Below are positions 53,931 to 62,694 of a stretch of 64,000 nucleotides of DNA, piece after piece. Every line of letters begins with the position of its first letter. Within the stretch, counting starts at the first letter, position 1. The stretch covers positions 372,001 to 436,000 of the forward strand of contig JBQCHL010000018.1 of the NCBI GenBank assembly GCA_051954695.1. Direction: 5' to 3'. This DNA is from Terrimonas_A sp051954695. Lineage in GTDB: Bacteria > Bacteroidota > Bacteroidia > Chitinophagales > Chitinophagaceae. The notes beneath the pieces are model-generated. The model did no database searches. It saw only the letters and a program-made list of their open reading frames with translations, and had not been told where the DNA came from. The translations under genes and the position numbers were made by a program.

Positions 53931-54368
53931 ATGAAATATCTGCCCACACTGCTCGCGGAATCCATTTCGCAAGGATATAGTATTAAACCCCTGAACAATG
54001 AAACCTATCTCTGGGACTATCCGCTGGTATACGACGATGGCTCCAAAAGGCTTCAGTTCGTATATATAAGCGAGATAACCAACAATACAAAAGAATACCT
54101 GTATATCCGCAGCCGCATTGCCGATTTTGACGACCGGCTAAATGCCATGCAATTGTTGCGCGAGGCTGATAATGGCACGCTTAGCAGCATACGCCTGAAA
54201 CCACAGACAAAAGAAGATGGTACACAGTCGGAAGGTGTGTATGTCCAGGTTGTGCTACCTGCGGCGCTGATATTACAAAACAAAGGATTCTTTTCAGAAG
54301 CCATACATGAAGTAGCCAATCGTGCCGATGCTCTTGAAAAAAAATATCTGGGGGACGATAAACTGTAG
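53931..54368 (+). CDS. CesT/YbjN-like small protein
   Basis: A 145-residue cytosolic protein with the alpha-beta order seen in type III secretion chaperones and YbjN proteins: a long beta pattern (RLQFVYISEITNNTKEYLYI), then VYVQVVLPAAL, and a C-terminal helix with the pattern AIHEVANRADALEKKY, where such families have conserved A-D-x-L-E. It follows the AAA+ gene by 34 bases. The pairing suggests a chaperone-ATPase relation, which is inference. Confidence 0.55.
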   Translation: MKYLPTLLAESISQGYSIKPLNNETYLWDYPLVYDDGSKRLQFVYISEITNNTKEYLYIRSRIADFDDRLNAMQLLREADNGTLSSIRLKPQTKEDGTQSEGVYVQVVLPAALILQNKGFFSEAIHEVANRADALEKKYLGDDKL

Positions 54369-54434
54369 ATATGAATAGAAAAGTAACTACCTGCATGCCA
54401 TGCGGGTAATAAAAAAGGCAAAAACAACAAACGA

Positions 54435-54815
54435 ATGAAAAAAATACTTTGCAAAATAATGCTGGTGTTATTACCATTTTTAACTGCTTGTAAAGGGTCG
54501 GATGTTTACCGGGGAACCTGGAAAGCGTTGGACAGGAATGGAAACAAGAGCGAAATTGTTTTTGATGCCAACAGTTTTGCCATAAAACAGCCCAATGGGC
54601 AAGTAGAAACATTTTCGTACACACAAAATTCTGTTTTAATCAGAAATTCAACCAGGCAGTATGGAATTAAGCTGAAGGATGGGCGATCTTTTTACGTCAT
54701 TTTTCCTATAGCTGACAATACCAGCAAGGCATATATAACGTTGGGAACAATGGAGGCGGTATATACGATCGGCAGGGCTGACTATGTTCCCTTTGATGAA
54801 TTGTTTAAGATGTAG
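54435..54815 (+). CDS. Small lipoprotein, 126 aa
   Basis: Lipobox PFLTAC then KGSDVYRG. The mature part is a compact beta domain (GTWKALDRNGNKSEIVFD, KLKDGRSFYVIFP), lipocalin-like in appearance, but no family is identified. It lies 66 bases behind the CesT-like gene and 35 bases ahead of the third propeller lipoprotein. A short, separate lipoprotein in this operon suggests an accessory part of the envelope assembly. Confidence 0.6.
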   Translation: MKKILCKIMLVLLPFLTACKGSDVYRGTWKALDRNGNKSEIVFDANSFAIKQPNGQVETFSYTQNSVLIRNSTRQYGIKLKDGRSFYVIFPIADNTSKAYITLGTMEAVYTIGRADYVPFDELFKM

Positions 54816-54850
54816 TGTCAAAAACAGAATAGTAAATAAAAAAATTACAG

Positions 54851-55915
54851 ATGGAAAACTCAAAGAAATACGTGAATAGAAACCTGTTCTTTCTTATAGC
54901 GGTGGCTTTGTTGTGCATGACAGTTTCCTGTTCCAGGGACGGGGCGGGTGGCGACACCCCTCCCCCAAAAGAAACAAAAGCCATCGTCTATACTGCCGGA
55001 GGATTGAGAAACAGTGCCGGGACATACCTGGCAGTCTATTGGAAGGATAATAACATGACCATTTTGGGAGACGGCGGCAATCATACTGAAGCCTTTGGTA
55101 TTGATGTGCAGGGCAACGATGTGTATGTAGCAGGCTATGAACGGCTGAGCATGTCAAAACTGAGAGCCAAATATTGGAAGAACGGCACATCGGTATATCT
55201 GACTAATGCCGATGGCTATGCAGAAGCCGTGGGAATTAAAGTGGATAAAAATAATGTACACGTAGTAGGGCATGAGTTGAGTGCCAACGGAATTTATACC
55301 GCCAAATACTGGAAAAACGGCATCGGTATTAATCTTACCGATGGCAGCCGGCATGCGGCAGCAACAGCGATTGCTATCAATGGAAACGATGTCTACATCG
55401 TAGGGGTGGAAGAGGTAGTCTCCGGACAAAAGAAAGGAATTATATGGAAAAACGGACAAGTCCTCAAAGAGCTGGTCAATAGTTCCAGCACTTCCCTTTC
55501 AGCAGTGGTCGTAAGCAATAACGATGTTTACGTATCCGGAAGTCAGCTGGGAGCTAACGGGAAGTGGATGGCAAAATACTGGAAAAATGGAACAGAGGTT
55601 AGCTTAGGTAACAGTACTATCGAGTCTTCTGCAGAAGGTATTGCGGTTAGTAACAATACGGTTTATGTGGTCGGATCAGAATTTCTGCCTAACAGTTCAG
55701 GGGACAGGGTTGCCAAAACATGGAAAAATGCTGTAGCAACCAACCTCAACAGCGGATCAGGTACTAGTCTTGCAAACGCTGTTGCCGTTCATAAAGAAGA
55801 TGTATATGCAGCTGGTGTCAATAGTGATCTGAATGCGGTCTTATGGAAAAACGGTATCCCGCAGATATTATCGGAAAAAACTTGGATTAACGACATTTCT
55901 ATTATTGAAATTTAA
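54851..55915 (+). CDS. Seven-repeat beta-propeller lipoprotein 3
   Basis: A 354-residue lipoprotein, CMTVSC then SRDGAGGDTPPP. Seven repeats on the DVYVAGYE...AKYWKNG theme are present, with the fourth, sixth and seventh showing changed residues (GIIWKNG, AKTWKNA, AVLWKNG). It resembles lipoprotein 1 in length and repeat count. It is the last gene of the operon, after which come 200 bases without a gene. The C-terminal blade ends in LSEKTWINDISIIEI. Confidence 0.72.
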   Translation: MENSKKYVNRNLFFLIAVALLCMTVSCSRDGAGGDTPPPKETKAIVYTAGGLRNSAGTYLAVYWKDNNMTILGDGGNHTEAFGIDVQGNDVYVAGYERLSMSKLRAKYWKNGTSVYLTNADGYAEAVGIKVDKNNVHVVGHELSANGIYTAKYWKNGIGINLTDGSRHAAATAIAINGNDVYIVGVEEVVSGQKKGIIWKNGQVLKELVNSSSTSLSAVVVSNNDVYVSGSQLGANGKWMAKYWKNGTEVSLGNSTIESSAEGIAVSNNTVYVVGSEFLPNSSGDRVAKTWKNAVATNLNSGSGTSLANAVAVHKEDVYAAGVNSDLNAVLWKNGIPQILSEKTWINDISIIEI

Positions 55916-56129
55916 AAGATGGTGTTTGTTACAACTGACAGTCGCATCATCCAGATCGGATATTGCAAAATCTGGTCGAGTCGGCGATTCCTTTGCCTTA
56001 TCCTGACTAAGTGTCATTTCAATATGTGTCAATATCTGGCTCGCTCGTTTTTCTATACCCGATAAAATGTTTCATAATACATAAGGTTTAAGGTTACTTA
56101 ATTGGGAGAACTAGAGTATTCACTTTTCC

Positions 56130-56480
56130 TTGCCCTTTTTCCTTTTACACAACGAAATACCAGAAGATATTTATTCCCGGCTTAATGACAAGCTATGCCA
56201 GGAAAAGCTGCAAACCGAGAACTTACTGACCCAAACACCCGCAGACAGTTCGAACCTTAAACAATGTTTTGATCTCACTATCAATTTTCCCTTAAAACTC
56301 AATACAGGATGGGACCCGGCGGGTTTTAGTCAAAAAGAAAAACTACAAAAACTGGTCTTTCCATCCGGTATTTACTATGTCTTTAAAAATGAGGCATTTC
56401 GAACCACGCAGGTAAATGAATGGTTCTCCTGTATCCCACGCCTGAACCGTATTTCAGAAGATGACCCAAATAAGAAAGGC
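56130..56480 (+). pseudogene. C-terminal remnant of a large serine recombinase
   Basis: Reads DIYSRLNDKLCQEKL, then LKQCFDLTINFPLKLNTGW and SQKEKLQKLVFPSGIYYV, FRTTQVNEWFSCIPRLNR. The FPxG...FRTTxVN pattern is that of the C-terminal tail of Bacteroidota large serine recombinases. The catalytic N-terminal domain with the serine is absent. The frame continues across the tRNA gene to 56663 by chance. The remnant ends only about 30 bases from tRNA-Pro, the usual attachment target of such elements, marking the right edge of an island. Confidence 0.65.
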
Positions 56481-56497
56481 AGCATTTCTGCTGCCTT
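56472..56497 (-). terminator. Terminator of tRNA-Pro
   Basis: AAGGCAGCA (56476-56484) pairs exactly with 56489-56497 around a 4-base loop, and a T-rich stretch follows on the minus strand. It lies 12 bases beyond the tRNA 3' end. Confidence 0.7.
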
Positions 56498-56508
56498 GTC
56501 TTGTTTAG

Positions 56509-56582
56509 TCGGGATGACTGGATTCGAACCAGCGACCCCGTCGTCCCGAACGACGTGCGCTACCGGGCTGCGCTACATCCCG
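56509..56582 (-). tRNA. tRNA-Pro, anticodon CGG
   Basis: A 74-base gene without an encoded CCA. The minus strand begins CGGGATGTAGCGCAGCC and ends with the pairing CATCCCG plus discriminator A. The anticodon stem CGTCG/CGACG encloses the loop TTCGGGA, giving CGG, which reads CCG proline codons. The T-arm GGTTCGAATCC is standard. It serves as the attachment site neighbour of the recombinase remnant. Confidence 0.93.
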
Positions 56583-56602
56583 AAATCTCCCGAAGGAGCC
56601 CT

Positions 56603-56610
56603 CAAAAATA
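56603..56610 (-). promoter_or_regulatory. -7 promoter element TATTTTTG of tRNA-Pro
   Basis: Exact TAnnTTTG match on the minus strand, 20 bases ahead of the tRNA 5' end. This distance suits a short 5' leader. Confidence 0.55.
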
Positions 56611-56773
56611 ATAGTTTTTCTCTCTATAAAAATGGGCGGAGACTATATTTTACAATAGGCTAGGCCATCTTTCAGGAAATCTTCAATATCTTTCTTTGAA
56701 ACTGCAGTGAAAACTCATATTGTTCCTTTTCAGGTAAAAGAAATATGGCTGCCATTATCTAAACCATTAATGT

Positions 56774-57868
56774 ATGAAACTCAATTTGCCTTTACCCTTG
56801 TGGACCATATTAGCGCCTGTTTTTGCATGGGTTGCATATTACACCCTGGCTGGAATGTCAGGTGCTTTGCCCATCATTATTCTCTGCATTGTATTGATGG
56901 CAGGTGTTCTGGCAGCGGTACATCACGCTGAAGTGGTAGCACATCGGGTAGGAGAGCCCTTTGGCACTATCATACTGGCTCTGGCTGTTACGGTAATTGA
57001 AGTGTCGCTAATCGTATCATTGATGTCTTCGGGCGGGGAGAAAACGGCGGCACTGGCCCGTGATACTGTATTTGCTGCCATTATGATTATCCTAACCTTT
57101 ATCATTGGTATTTGCATTTTATTAGGCAGTGCCAAGTACAGGGAACAATTTGTGACCAAACATGCTGCCACATCTGCATTGGTCGCACTTACCGCTATTT
57201 TGGTATTAACGCTGGTTGTGCCCAATTATACCAGTGGCAAGCCTGGTCCGGAATATACACAGCCACAATTGATATTTGCTGCCATCGTAAGCCTGATTAT
57301 TTATACAGGTTTTATTATGATACAATCGGTGCGGCACCGCGATTATTTCTTACCTAAAGATGCTAATGGAAATTTAAGCGAAGATGAAGATACGCATGCA
57401 GAGCCGCCATCGAAGAAAACCACTTTTCTTAGCTTGACATTGCTGATCGTATCCCTGGGGGCGGTAGTATTGCTTGCCAAAATGCTTTCCCCTTCCATTG
57501 AAGCGGGTGTTGCCTCCATTGGTGCCCCCAATTCGTTAGTGGGCGTAATTATTGCCATGGTAGTGTTATTGCCGGAATGTATTGCAGCCATACAAGCTGC
57601 CCGCAAGAACCGCCTGCAAACCAGTATGAATCTTGCTTTGGGTTCGGCGCTGGCCAGCATTGGACTTACCATTCCGGCGGTGGCTATTTATACACTTTTC
57701 AGCCACAGTCCGGTGTTGCTGGGTATCGATACCACTTCTACTGTATTGCTAATGCTTTCTATTTTTACGGTAATGCTTTCACTGGTAACAGGTAAAACCA
57801 ATATTTTGTATGGTGTAGTGCTGCTGGTTATTTTTGTAGCGTATCTGTTTTTTACTATGTACCCGTAG
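56774..57868 (+). CDS. chaA: Calcium/proton antiporter (ChaA/CaCA family)
   Basis: An inner-membrane Ca2+ (and possibly Na+/K+) exporter driven by protons, 364 residues with eleven predicted helices. The two inverted family repeats are visible: GEPFGTIILALAVTVIEVSL in the first half and GVIIAMVVLLPECIAAIQAAR in the second, both bearing the acidic ion-binding residue. A hydrophilic loop with LPKDANGNLSEDEDTHAEPP lies between the halves. ATG 56774 gives the expected N-terminus. It stands alone to the right of tRNA-Pro. Confidence 0.9.
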   Translation: MKLNLPLPLWTILAPVFAWVAYYTLAGMSGALPIIILCIVLMAGVLAAVHHAEVVAHRVGEPFGTIILALAVTVIEVSLIVSLMSSGGEKTAALARDTVFAAIMIILTFIIGICILLGSAKYREQFVTKHAATSALVALTAILVLTLVVPNYTSGKPGPEYTQPQLIFAAIVSLIIYTGFIMIQSVRHRDYFLPKDANGNLSEDEDTHAEPPSKKTTFLSLTLLIVSLGAVVLLAKMLSPSIEAGVASIGAPNSLVGVIIAMVVLLPECIAAIQAARKNRLQTSMNLALGSALASIGLTIPAVAIYTLFSHSPVLLGIDTTSTVLLMLSIFTVMLSLVTGKTNILYGVVLLVIFVAYLFFTMYP

Positions 57869-57968
57869 AAGCACTTTTACGCTGCCCGAAATACGTTAAC
57901 AATGTGATGGGGTCGAAGATCTTACTGCTTCTAATGGACAGAAAAAACTGAATGGAAACAGCAGTTCA

Positions 57969-59198
57969 TCATGGGTATAAAAGATACTTCGCCCGTATTG
58001 CTTTAAACTTCTGCAATCCCGGCTCCCAGCTTTTCCTAATATCCTCTTCCGACACTCCCGCTATGATTTGCTTTCTCAATTGATCTGTACCTATACGCAG
58101 GTCAAAAGCCGATATATCCTGGTTCGCTCTTCCCGGTGTAAAGAAATGTGCCTTATCCGGATAGGCATTGTATAACTCAATTAACCACCCTAAATTAATT
58201 TGGCGGCTCTCACGAAGCTTGTTGATATCATAGTTGCGAAGATCAAGGCCATAACAAACAGTGTCTTTGTGGTTCGGTCTCTCACTCATTCCGGGAATAC
58301 TTACAGGTTTGTATGAAAATGAATACTGACCCTTTAATGCAGGTGCTCCCAAAATGGTAAAAGGCATATAAGTTCCCCGGCCTTCATTGATAGCCGTTCC
58401 TTCAAACATACATAAGCTCGGGAAAAGCATAACGGCTTGCTGTGTATTTAAATTCGGCGATGGATTTATAGGCAGTACATAAGGTATATCATGATTATAG
58501 TTGGCGACTTTTATGATATTTATTTTGCATTGCTTCTTAAGATATCCTTCTCCATTCAGGTATTGTGCAAATTCTCCTATGGTCATGCCATGGGTCATGG
58601 GTATATAATGTATCCCAATTGCCGACTTGAATTTATCATCAGTCATTACCGGGCCGTCCACTACATATCCGTTAGGGTTGGGCCTGTCAAGGATCAACAG
58701 TTCTTTATTGTTTTCCGCACAGGCTTGCATTACATGCTCAAGCGTATTAATATTCGTATAGTAGCGGCAGCCCACATCCTGGATATCAAAAACCATAAGG
58801 TCGATATCTGCCAACTGTTCTTTTGTTGGTTTTTCATTTCTGCCATATAAAGAGATGATCGGAATGCCGGTTTTTGCGTCTTTTTCATCGCCAACCACAG
58901 CCCCATTACTTGCATTTCCTCTAAAGCCATGCTCCGGGCCAAACACTTTTACAATTTTAACTCCAAGGCTCAACAGGCTGTCTACGCTGCTTTTTTCCCC
59001 GATCAGGGAACTCTGGTTTGCAACAAGGCCAATCCGTTTCCCTTTTAGATAAGGTAAATATTTTTCAGTCTGGTCAGCGCCTGTAATAATCCCCGGCTTT
59101 CCCGATCCACTTTGGCTTGATGATGCCATTTGAGCGGTACACTGAATGTTGCTGACCGCTATAAGCGTTAAAAAGAGGAAGGAAGTAAATCTTAACAT
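57969..59198 (-). CDS. namZ: NamZ-type exo-beta-N-acetylmuramidase (DUF1343)
   Basis: A secreted DUF1343 protein. The family includes the NamZ exo-muramidase of peptidoglycan recycling, which removes terminal MurNAc from muropeptide-derived chains. A signal peptide precedes a Cys in the lipobox-like NIQC. Family motifs are GKRIGLVANQSS, VFGPEHGFRG, FDIQDVGCRYYTN, ILDRPNPNG and NEGRGTYMPF. The length (409 aa) is normal. The organism probably salvages or remodels cell-wall sugars with it. It stands 91 bases after the acyltransferase-like gene on the same strand. Confidence 0.88.
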   Translation of the reverse strand: MLRFTSFLFLTLIAVSNIQCTAQMASSSQSGSGKPGIITGADQTEKYLPYLKGKRIGLVANQSSLIGEKSSVDSLLSLGVKIVKVFGPEHGFRGNASNGAVVGDEKDAKTGIPIISLYGRNEKPTKEQLADIDLMVFDIQDVGCRYYTNINTLEHVMQACAENNKELLILDRPNPNGYVVDGPVMTDDKFKSAIGIHYIPMTHGMTIGEFAQYLNGEGYLKKQCKINIIKVANYNHDIPYVLPINPSPNLNTQQAVMLFPSLCMFEGTAINEGRGTYMPFTILGAPALKGQYSFSYKPVSIPGMSERPNHKDTVCYGLDLRNYDINKLRESRQINLGWLIELYNAYPDKAHFFTPGRANQDISAFDLRIGTDQLRKQIIAGVSEEDIRKSWEPGLQKFKAIRAKYLLYP

Positions 59199-59289
59199 TT
59201 CTGGAAAGTGTTATTTAAGCAATAATACTTCATTAAATCCAGATGATATCAGGGAGGATAAATTACAGGAAGGTCCCTGGCAGTTGCAA

Positions 59290-60450
59290 TTACAAATACT
59301 GCAACCATTTTTTTTCAGGATGAGATAATTTGTATTTACCATAAGACCTGCAAAGCGGGTACATAACAATCACCACGCCAACCCATACCAAATATACACC
59401 CCAAAGCCCAATACCACTGCCGGCTTCAGGTCTTCCGAAATTAAAGCCAAATACCATATCCGATACGCCAAATCCCTGTAAGAAGATCATGACGAAAACC
59501 AGGATATGTATAAGGTAAAAATGAACAATAAAATAAAAGAAGGGCGTTTTGCCATACACGGAAGCTATCGTAGTAAGCCTGTTCTGCTTTCCTTCAATGG
59601 AATATAATATCAGCAACATAATGCCTATAAAAAGCAGTACAAAATCCAATGAAGGAGGATATTTTGTAACGTTAATAAACGAAAGGAATGTATAAAAACT
59701 ACTTTTCTGCGCCGACCAGGCCGCACTATCCCCATAAACATTAATAATCCTAATGATGACGAATAAAACAATGGCTGCTATTCCCGTTTTAATAAAAATA
59801 TTTTTTCGCTGCGATATATCTAATAAAAAAACTTTTCCGAAAGAAAACCCAACCAATATAATACCCAACCAGGGCACAGGCGGGTAGCCCATCACAAACA
59901 ATTTGCCATTACCAAACGGGAATGCTCCGGGCGCAAAAAACGGCATCAGTATCTTCTTGAATAAGGACGTTTCTGAACCGGGAACCAAGGGGGCGAGATT
60001 GTGTAAGAAAATAATTGCAAGCCCGATGATACCAATGGTTTTTGCTGGTAGCTTAATTAAGAGACTAAGGATAATAAAACCGCAACCTATAGCAGCAATC
60101 ACATCAAACAGGAAAATATTGAAATGAATATCAAACCATAGCCCAAAATTTACAAGCGTGAACTCTGCGATGATCAACCATATCCCGCGTGTTAATAAAA
60201 AAAGTTGTGTGGCCGCTAAGTTGTTTTTGTTCTTCATGGAAATAAACGCCGATGTGCCAGCGAGGAACACAAAAGTTGGTGCACATAAATGCGTAATCCA
60301 CCGCGTAAAGAACAGGGCAGGGGTAGTCGTATTTAAATCCGTGGGCTGTTGGGCAATAGAGGTAGTGTGCATCATGTCGCGCACATGGTCCAGCGCCATA
60401 ATTATCATTACGATGCCCCGCATGACATCGATTGCCGCAATACGTTTCAT
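59290..60450 (-). CDS. DUF1624 / heparan-alpha-glucosaminide acetyltransferase-like membrane protein
   Basis: A 386-residue protein with about ten membrane helices, of the DUF1624 family related to lysosomal heparan-alpha-glucosaminide N-acetyltransferase. The N-terminal signature RIAAIDVMRGIVMIIMALDH and the following HLCAPTFVFLAGTSAF are typical. The bacterial substrate is unknown; acetylation of an exported sugar is an inference from the relatives. It starts 25 bases downstream of the TPR gene and probably shares its transcript. Confidence 0.82.
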   Translation of the reverse strand: MKRIAAIDVMRGIVMIIMALDHVRDMMHTTSIAQQPTDLNTTTPALFFTRWITHLCAPTFVFLAGTSAFISMKNKNNLAATQLFLLTRGIWLIIAEFTLVNFGLWFDIHFNIFLFDVIAAIGCGFIILSLLIKLPAKTIGIIGLAIIFLHNLAPLVPGSETSLFKKILMPFFAPGAFPFGNGKLFVMGYPPVPWLGIILVGFSFGKVFLLDISQRKNIFIKTGIAAIVLFVIIRIINVYGDSAAWSAQKSSFYTFLSFINVTKYPPSLDFVLLFIGIMLLILYSIEGKQNRLTTIASVYGKTPFFYFIVHFYLIHILVFVMIFLQGFGVSDMVFGFNFGRPEAGSGIGLWGVYLVWVGVVIVMYPLCRSYGKYKLSHPEKKWLQYL

Positions 60451-60475
60451 ACGTGAATTTATAGCCTATTCCCCG

Positions 60476-62662
60476 TTATTTCAAAAAACTACTACCCAAT
60501 GCAGGTATCGACGGCCCGGCGGCATTGAAACCGCCCTTCACGCTTATTTCCACCTCACCCAGGGTTATGCCAGCTTTGCCTCCCCACGGGGCATCGTCTT
60601 TTTCACCTGTTGATTTATTTTCCATTGAGGTTAAAGTTTCTTTTACCTCTGCGCCTGCTTCTCCCTTTACTATCAGATCTACAGGGTTCATATTACCGTC
60701 AAACTTGATGGTGGTTTCAGCAGTTGCGCCTATAGAGCCTTTGAGGTTTTTAGTGAGTTCAAACTCTTTTTCTTTGCCTGCTTTGGCAGATATGCTATGA
60801 CCTGTTGTTTGCCAGGTTACAGGGTCTACACTGCGCTCATAGGCAAACGAACCTGCTTTAAAATCGGCATAGACTGACCAGCCATTGCAGTCCATTTTTC
60901 CCCCGGTTACCATAAGATCAATTCCAAAATCCAATTCACAATGTTCTCTTTCCCATACCTGTATTTTTCCTCTTGTTGTATTATCTGCTTTTAAATGATC
61001 TCCACAGGGTTTTGCGAATCCGCCATCTACATTGAAAGGGAAAAGTGGCCAGGCAAAACTTTTCAAACTGGTCAGGTAACCGACGTATGCCTGGTAGTTG
61101 ACCGGAGTGGGATCCTGCATTGATTGCATCACGATAGTGTTCCAGAAAAGATATTCCTGCAAACGCTGGTTGAGCAGATCTTCTATTTTGCGGATGAATT
61201 GATTATTTATTCCGGCAATTTCTTTCAGCCATTTCGCCTGCCTTTCCTGTCTTAACGTACACAGCTCCTTTTCAATTTGCAGCAGGCGGGCATTTTCGGC
61301 ATTCTTTGCTTCACCGCCGTCCAGTTTTCCCTGTTCTTTTACCAGGGCATTTATCTTATTGTCATAATCCGTTTTCAATACCTGCTTTAATTCATTCTCC
61401 CTGCTCAATCTATTTTCAGATTCTGCTTTCATCCGGCTGTAATACGATTTGCTGTATTGTGGATTATCAATACCTGCCAGCATCATTGCCCCTTGTGCGC
61501 TAAATGGATTGGTGAGTGATGCTTTCATATCCTGTACGGATTTTGCAAATCCCGGTTTTCCTGCATTGGCCATCACTTGCTGCATTTGTGCCATTCTTTT
61601 TGCCTGGTTATCCATAACCTGCTTTTCATATTCTTTTGTAAATGCCTGGCCTGTTTTTTTTGCTTCATTTATAGTAGCATCGAGGTTTTTAAAATAAGCA
61701 TTGATCTCGGGATATGCATTTACTGCTTCTTCATAAGACCCAGGGATCTCCGGTACCACAAACCGTTTGGTAATACTGTGGTCTTTATAATATTTTTTAA
61801 ATCTTGGGCGGATTAAACCGGTCATATCTGCTTGCGGTGCTACCTGTTGCAATAGGTTTACGAGTTCTGCTGTAGCTCCCCCGTTTTGAATGGCTTTTTG
61901 AGCATAACTGGCACAGGCGGCATTATCGCCCTGCTGGCGTGTTATGAGTGCCATGGAACGCTGGGCCTCGGCATTGGCCGTGTCTTTACCTATAGATAAT
62001 AACAGGTTTTGTTTCGCTTTGTCCGTATAACCAAGGCTCAAATATGCCTGCCCGATATTATTGAGCAATGTGCTGCTGCCGGGTACGAACTTTTGAGTGT
62101 ATAACAGCAGTGGCAGCGATTTGTGTGCATATCCCGAAATGGTGAGAAGGGCGCCAAGATTATTGAGCGAAAGATAGTCGCCTGGATCGGTGATGCAGGC
62201 ATTTTCAAGCAGGTACAATGCTTTGTCCAACTCATTATTGGCCCAGTAGAACATAGCAAATTGCCCGGTTTGCTTGCCTTTGCCCAGTAGCTTTTGTACA
62301 GCCTTCACGTTGTCGGGTTTCATTGCCGCCTCTGTTTGTGAAAAAATGGGTTTTAAATAGGCTACCAGTTTTTCTTTGCTGGCAGGAGTTGCGGGTATTA
62401 CTAACGTAGAAACCGTTGCAGGGATCTTATTGGGATCGCCCATGGGCATCATAGCCACACCGGATGCATTTGCCTGCTGCATATTTTTCTGGGCAGTTTG
62501 CATGGTTTGTTCAACCCCCATTTTTTCCATCATGGCTCTTTGTTCGGGAGTCATCTTTTTTTTCAACTCCTCCATTTTTTTCATTGCATCTTCCATGCTT
62601 TTGTCTTTTTGTGCCACAACCATTATGGGAAGCATAAGGAGAATGGCAAATATGTGTTTCAT
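60476..62662 (-). CDS. Secreted TPR-repeat protein, 728 aa
   Basis: After a signal peptide (LPIMVVAQ), a charged coiled-coil segment rich in Met, Lys and Glu (residues 22-60) leads into TPR repeats at about 135-270 (YLSLNNLGALLTISGYAHKS, STLLNNIGQAYLSLGYTDKA). Another long Glu/Lys/Ala helical stretch (about 330-500) follows, then a C-terminal beta-rich domain (WSVYADFKAGSFAYERSVD). I do not recognise a family for the whole. A periplasmic scaffold role is possible. It sits in a run with the gene on its left and the truncated one on its right. Confidence 0.7.
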   Translation of the reverse strand: MKHIFAILLMLPIMVVAQKDKSMEDAMKKMEELKKKMTPEQRAMMEKMGVEQTMQTAQKNMQQANASGVAMMPMGDPNKIPATVSTLVIPATPASKEKLVAYLKPIFSQTEAAMKPDNVKAVQKLLGKGKQTGQFAMFYWANNELDKALYLLENACITDPGDYLSLNNLGALLTISGYAHKSLPLLLYTQKFVPGSSTLLNNIGQAYLSLGYTDKAKQNLLLSIGKDTANAEAQRSMALITRQQGDNAACASYAQKAIQNGGATAELVNLLQQVAPQADMTGLIRPRFKKYYKDHSITKRFVVPEIPGSYEEAVNAYPEINAYFKNLDATINEAKKTGQAFTKEYEKQVMDNQAKRMAQMQQVMANAGKPGFAKSVQDMKASLTNPFSAQGAMMLAGIDNPQYSKSYYSRMKAESENRLSRENELKQVLKTDYDNKINALVKEQGKLDGGEAKNAENARLLQIEKELCTLRQERQAKWLKEIAGINNQFIRKIEDLLNQRLQEYLFWNTIVMQSMQDPTPVNYQAYVGYLTSLKSFAWPLFPFNVDGGFAKPCGDHLKADNTTRGKIQVWEREHCELDFGIDLMVTGGKMDCNGWSVYADFKAGSFAYERSVDPVTWQTTGHSISAKAGKEKEFELTKNLKGSIGATAETTIKFDGNMNPVDLIVKGEAGAEVKETLTSMENKSTGEKDDAPWGGKAGITLGEVEISVKGGFNAAGPSIPALGSSFLK

Positions 62663-62694
62663 CTGTATGGTTTTATTATTTGAATAAATGCAGG

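Noticed and set aside
56130..56663. A continuous 177-codon protein across the tRNA
   Set aside because: The part after about 56480 is the antisense of tRNA-Pro (GFEPATPSSRT is the typical artefact peptide), so only the recombinase tail is real.
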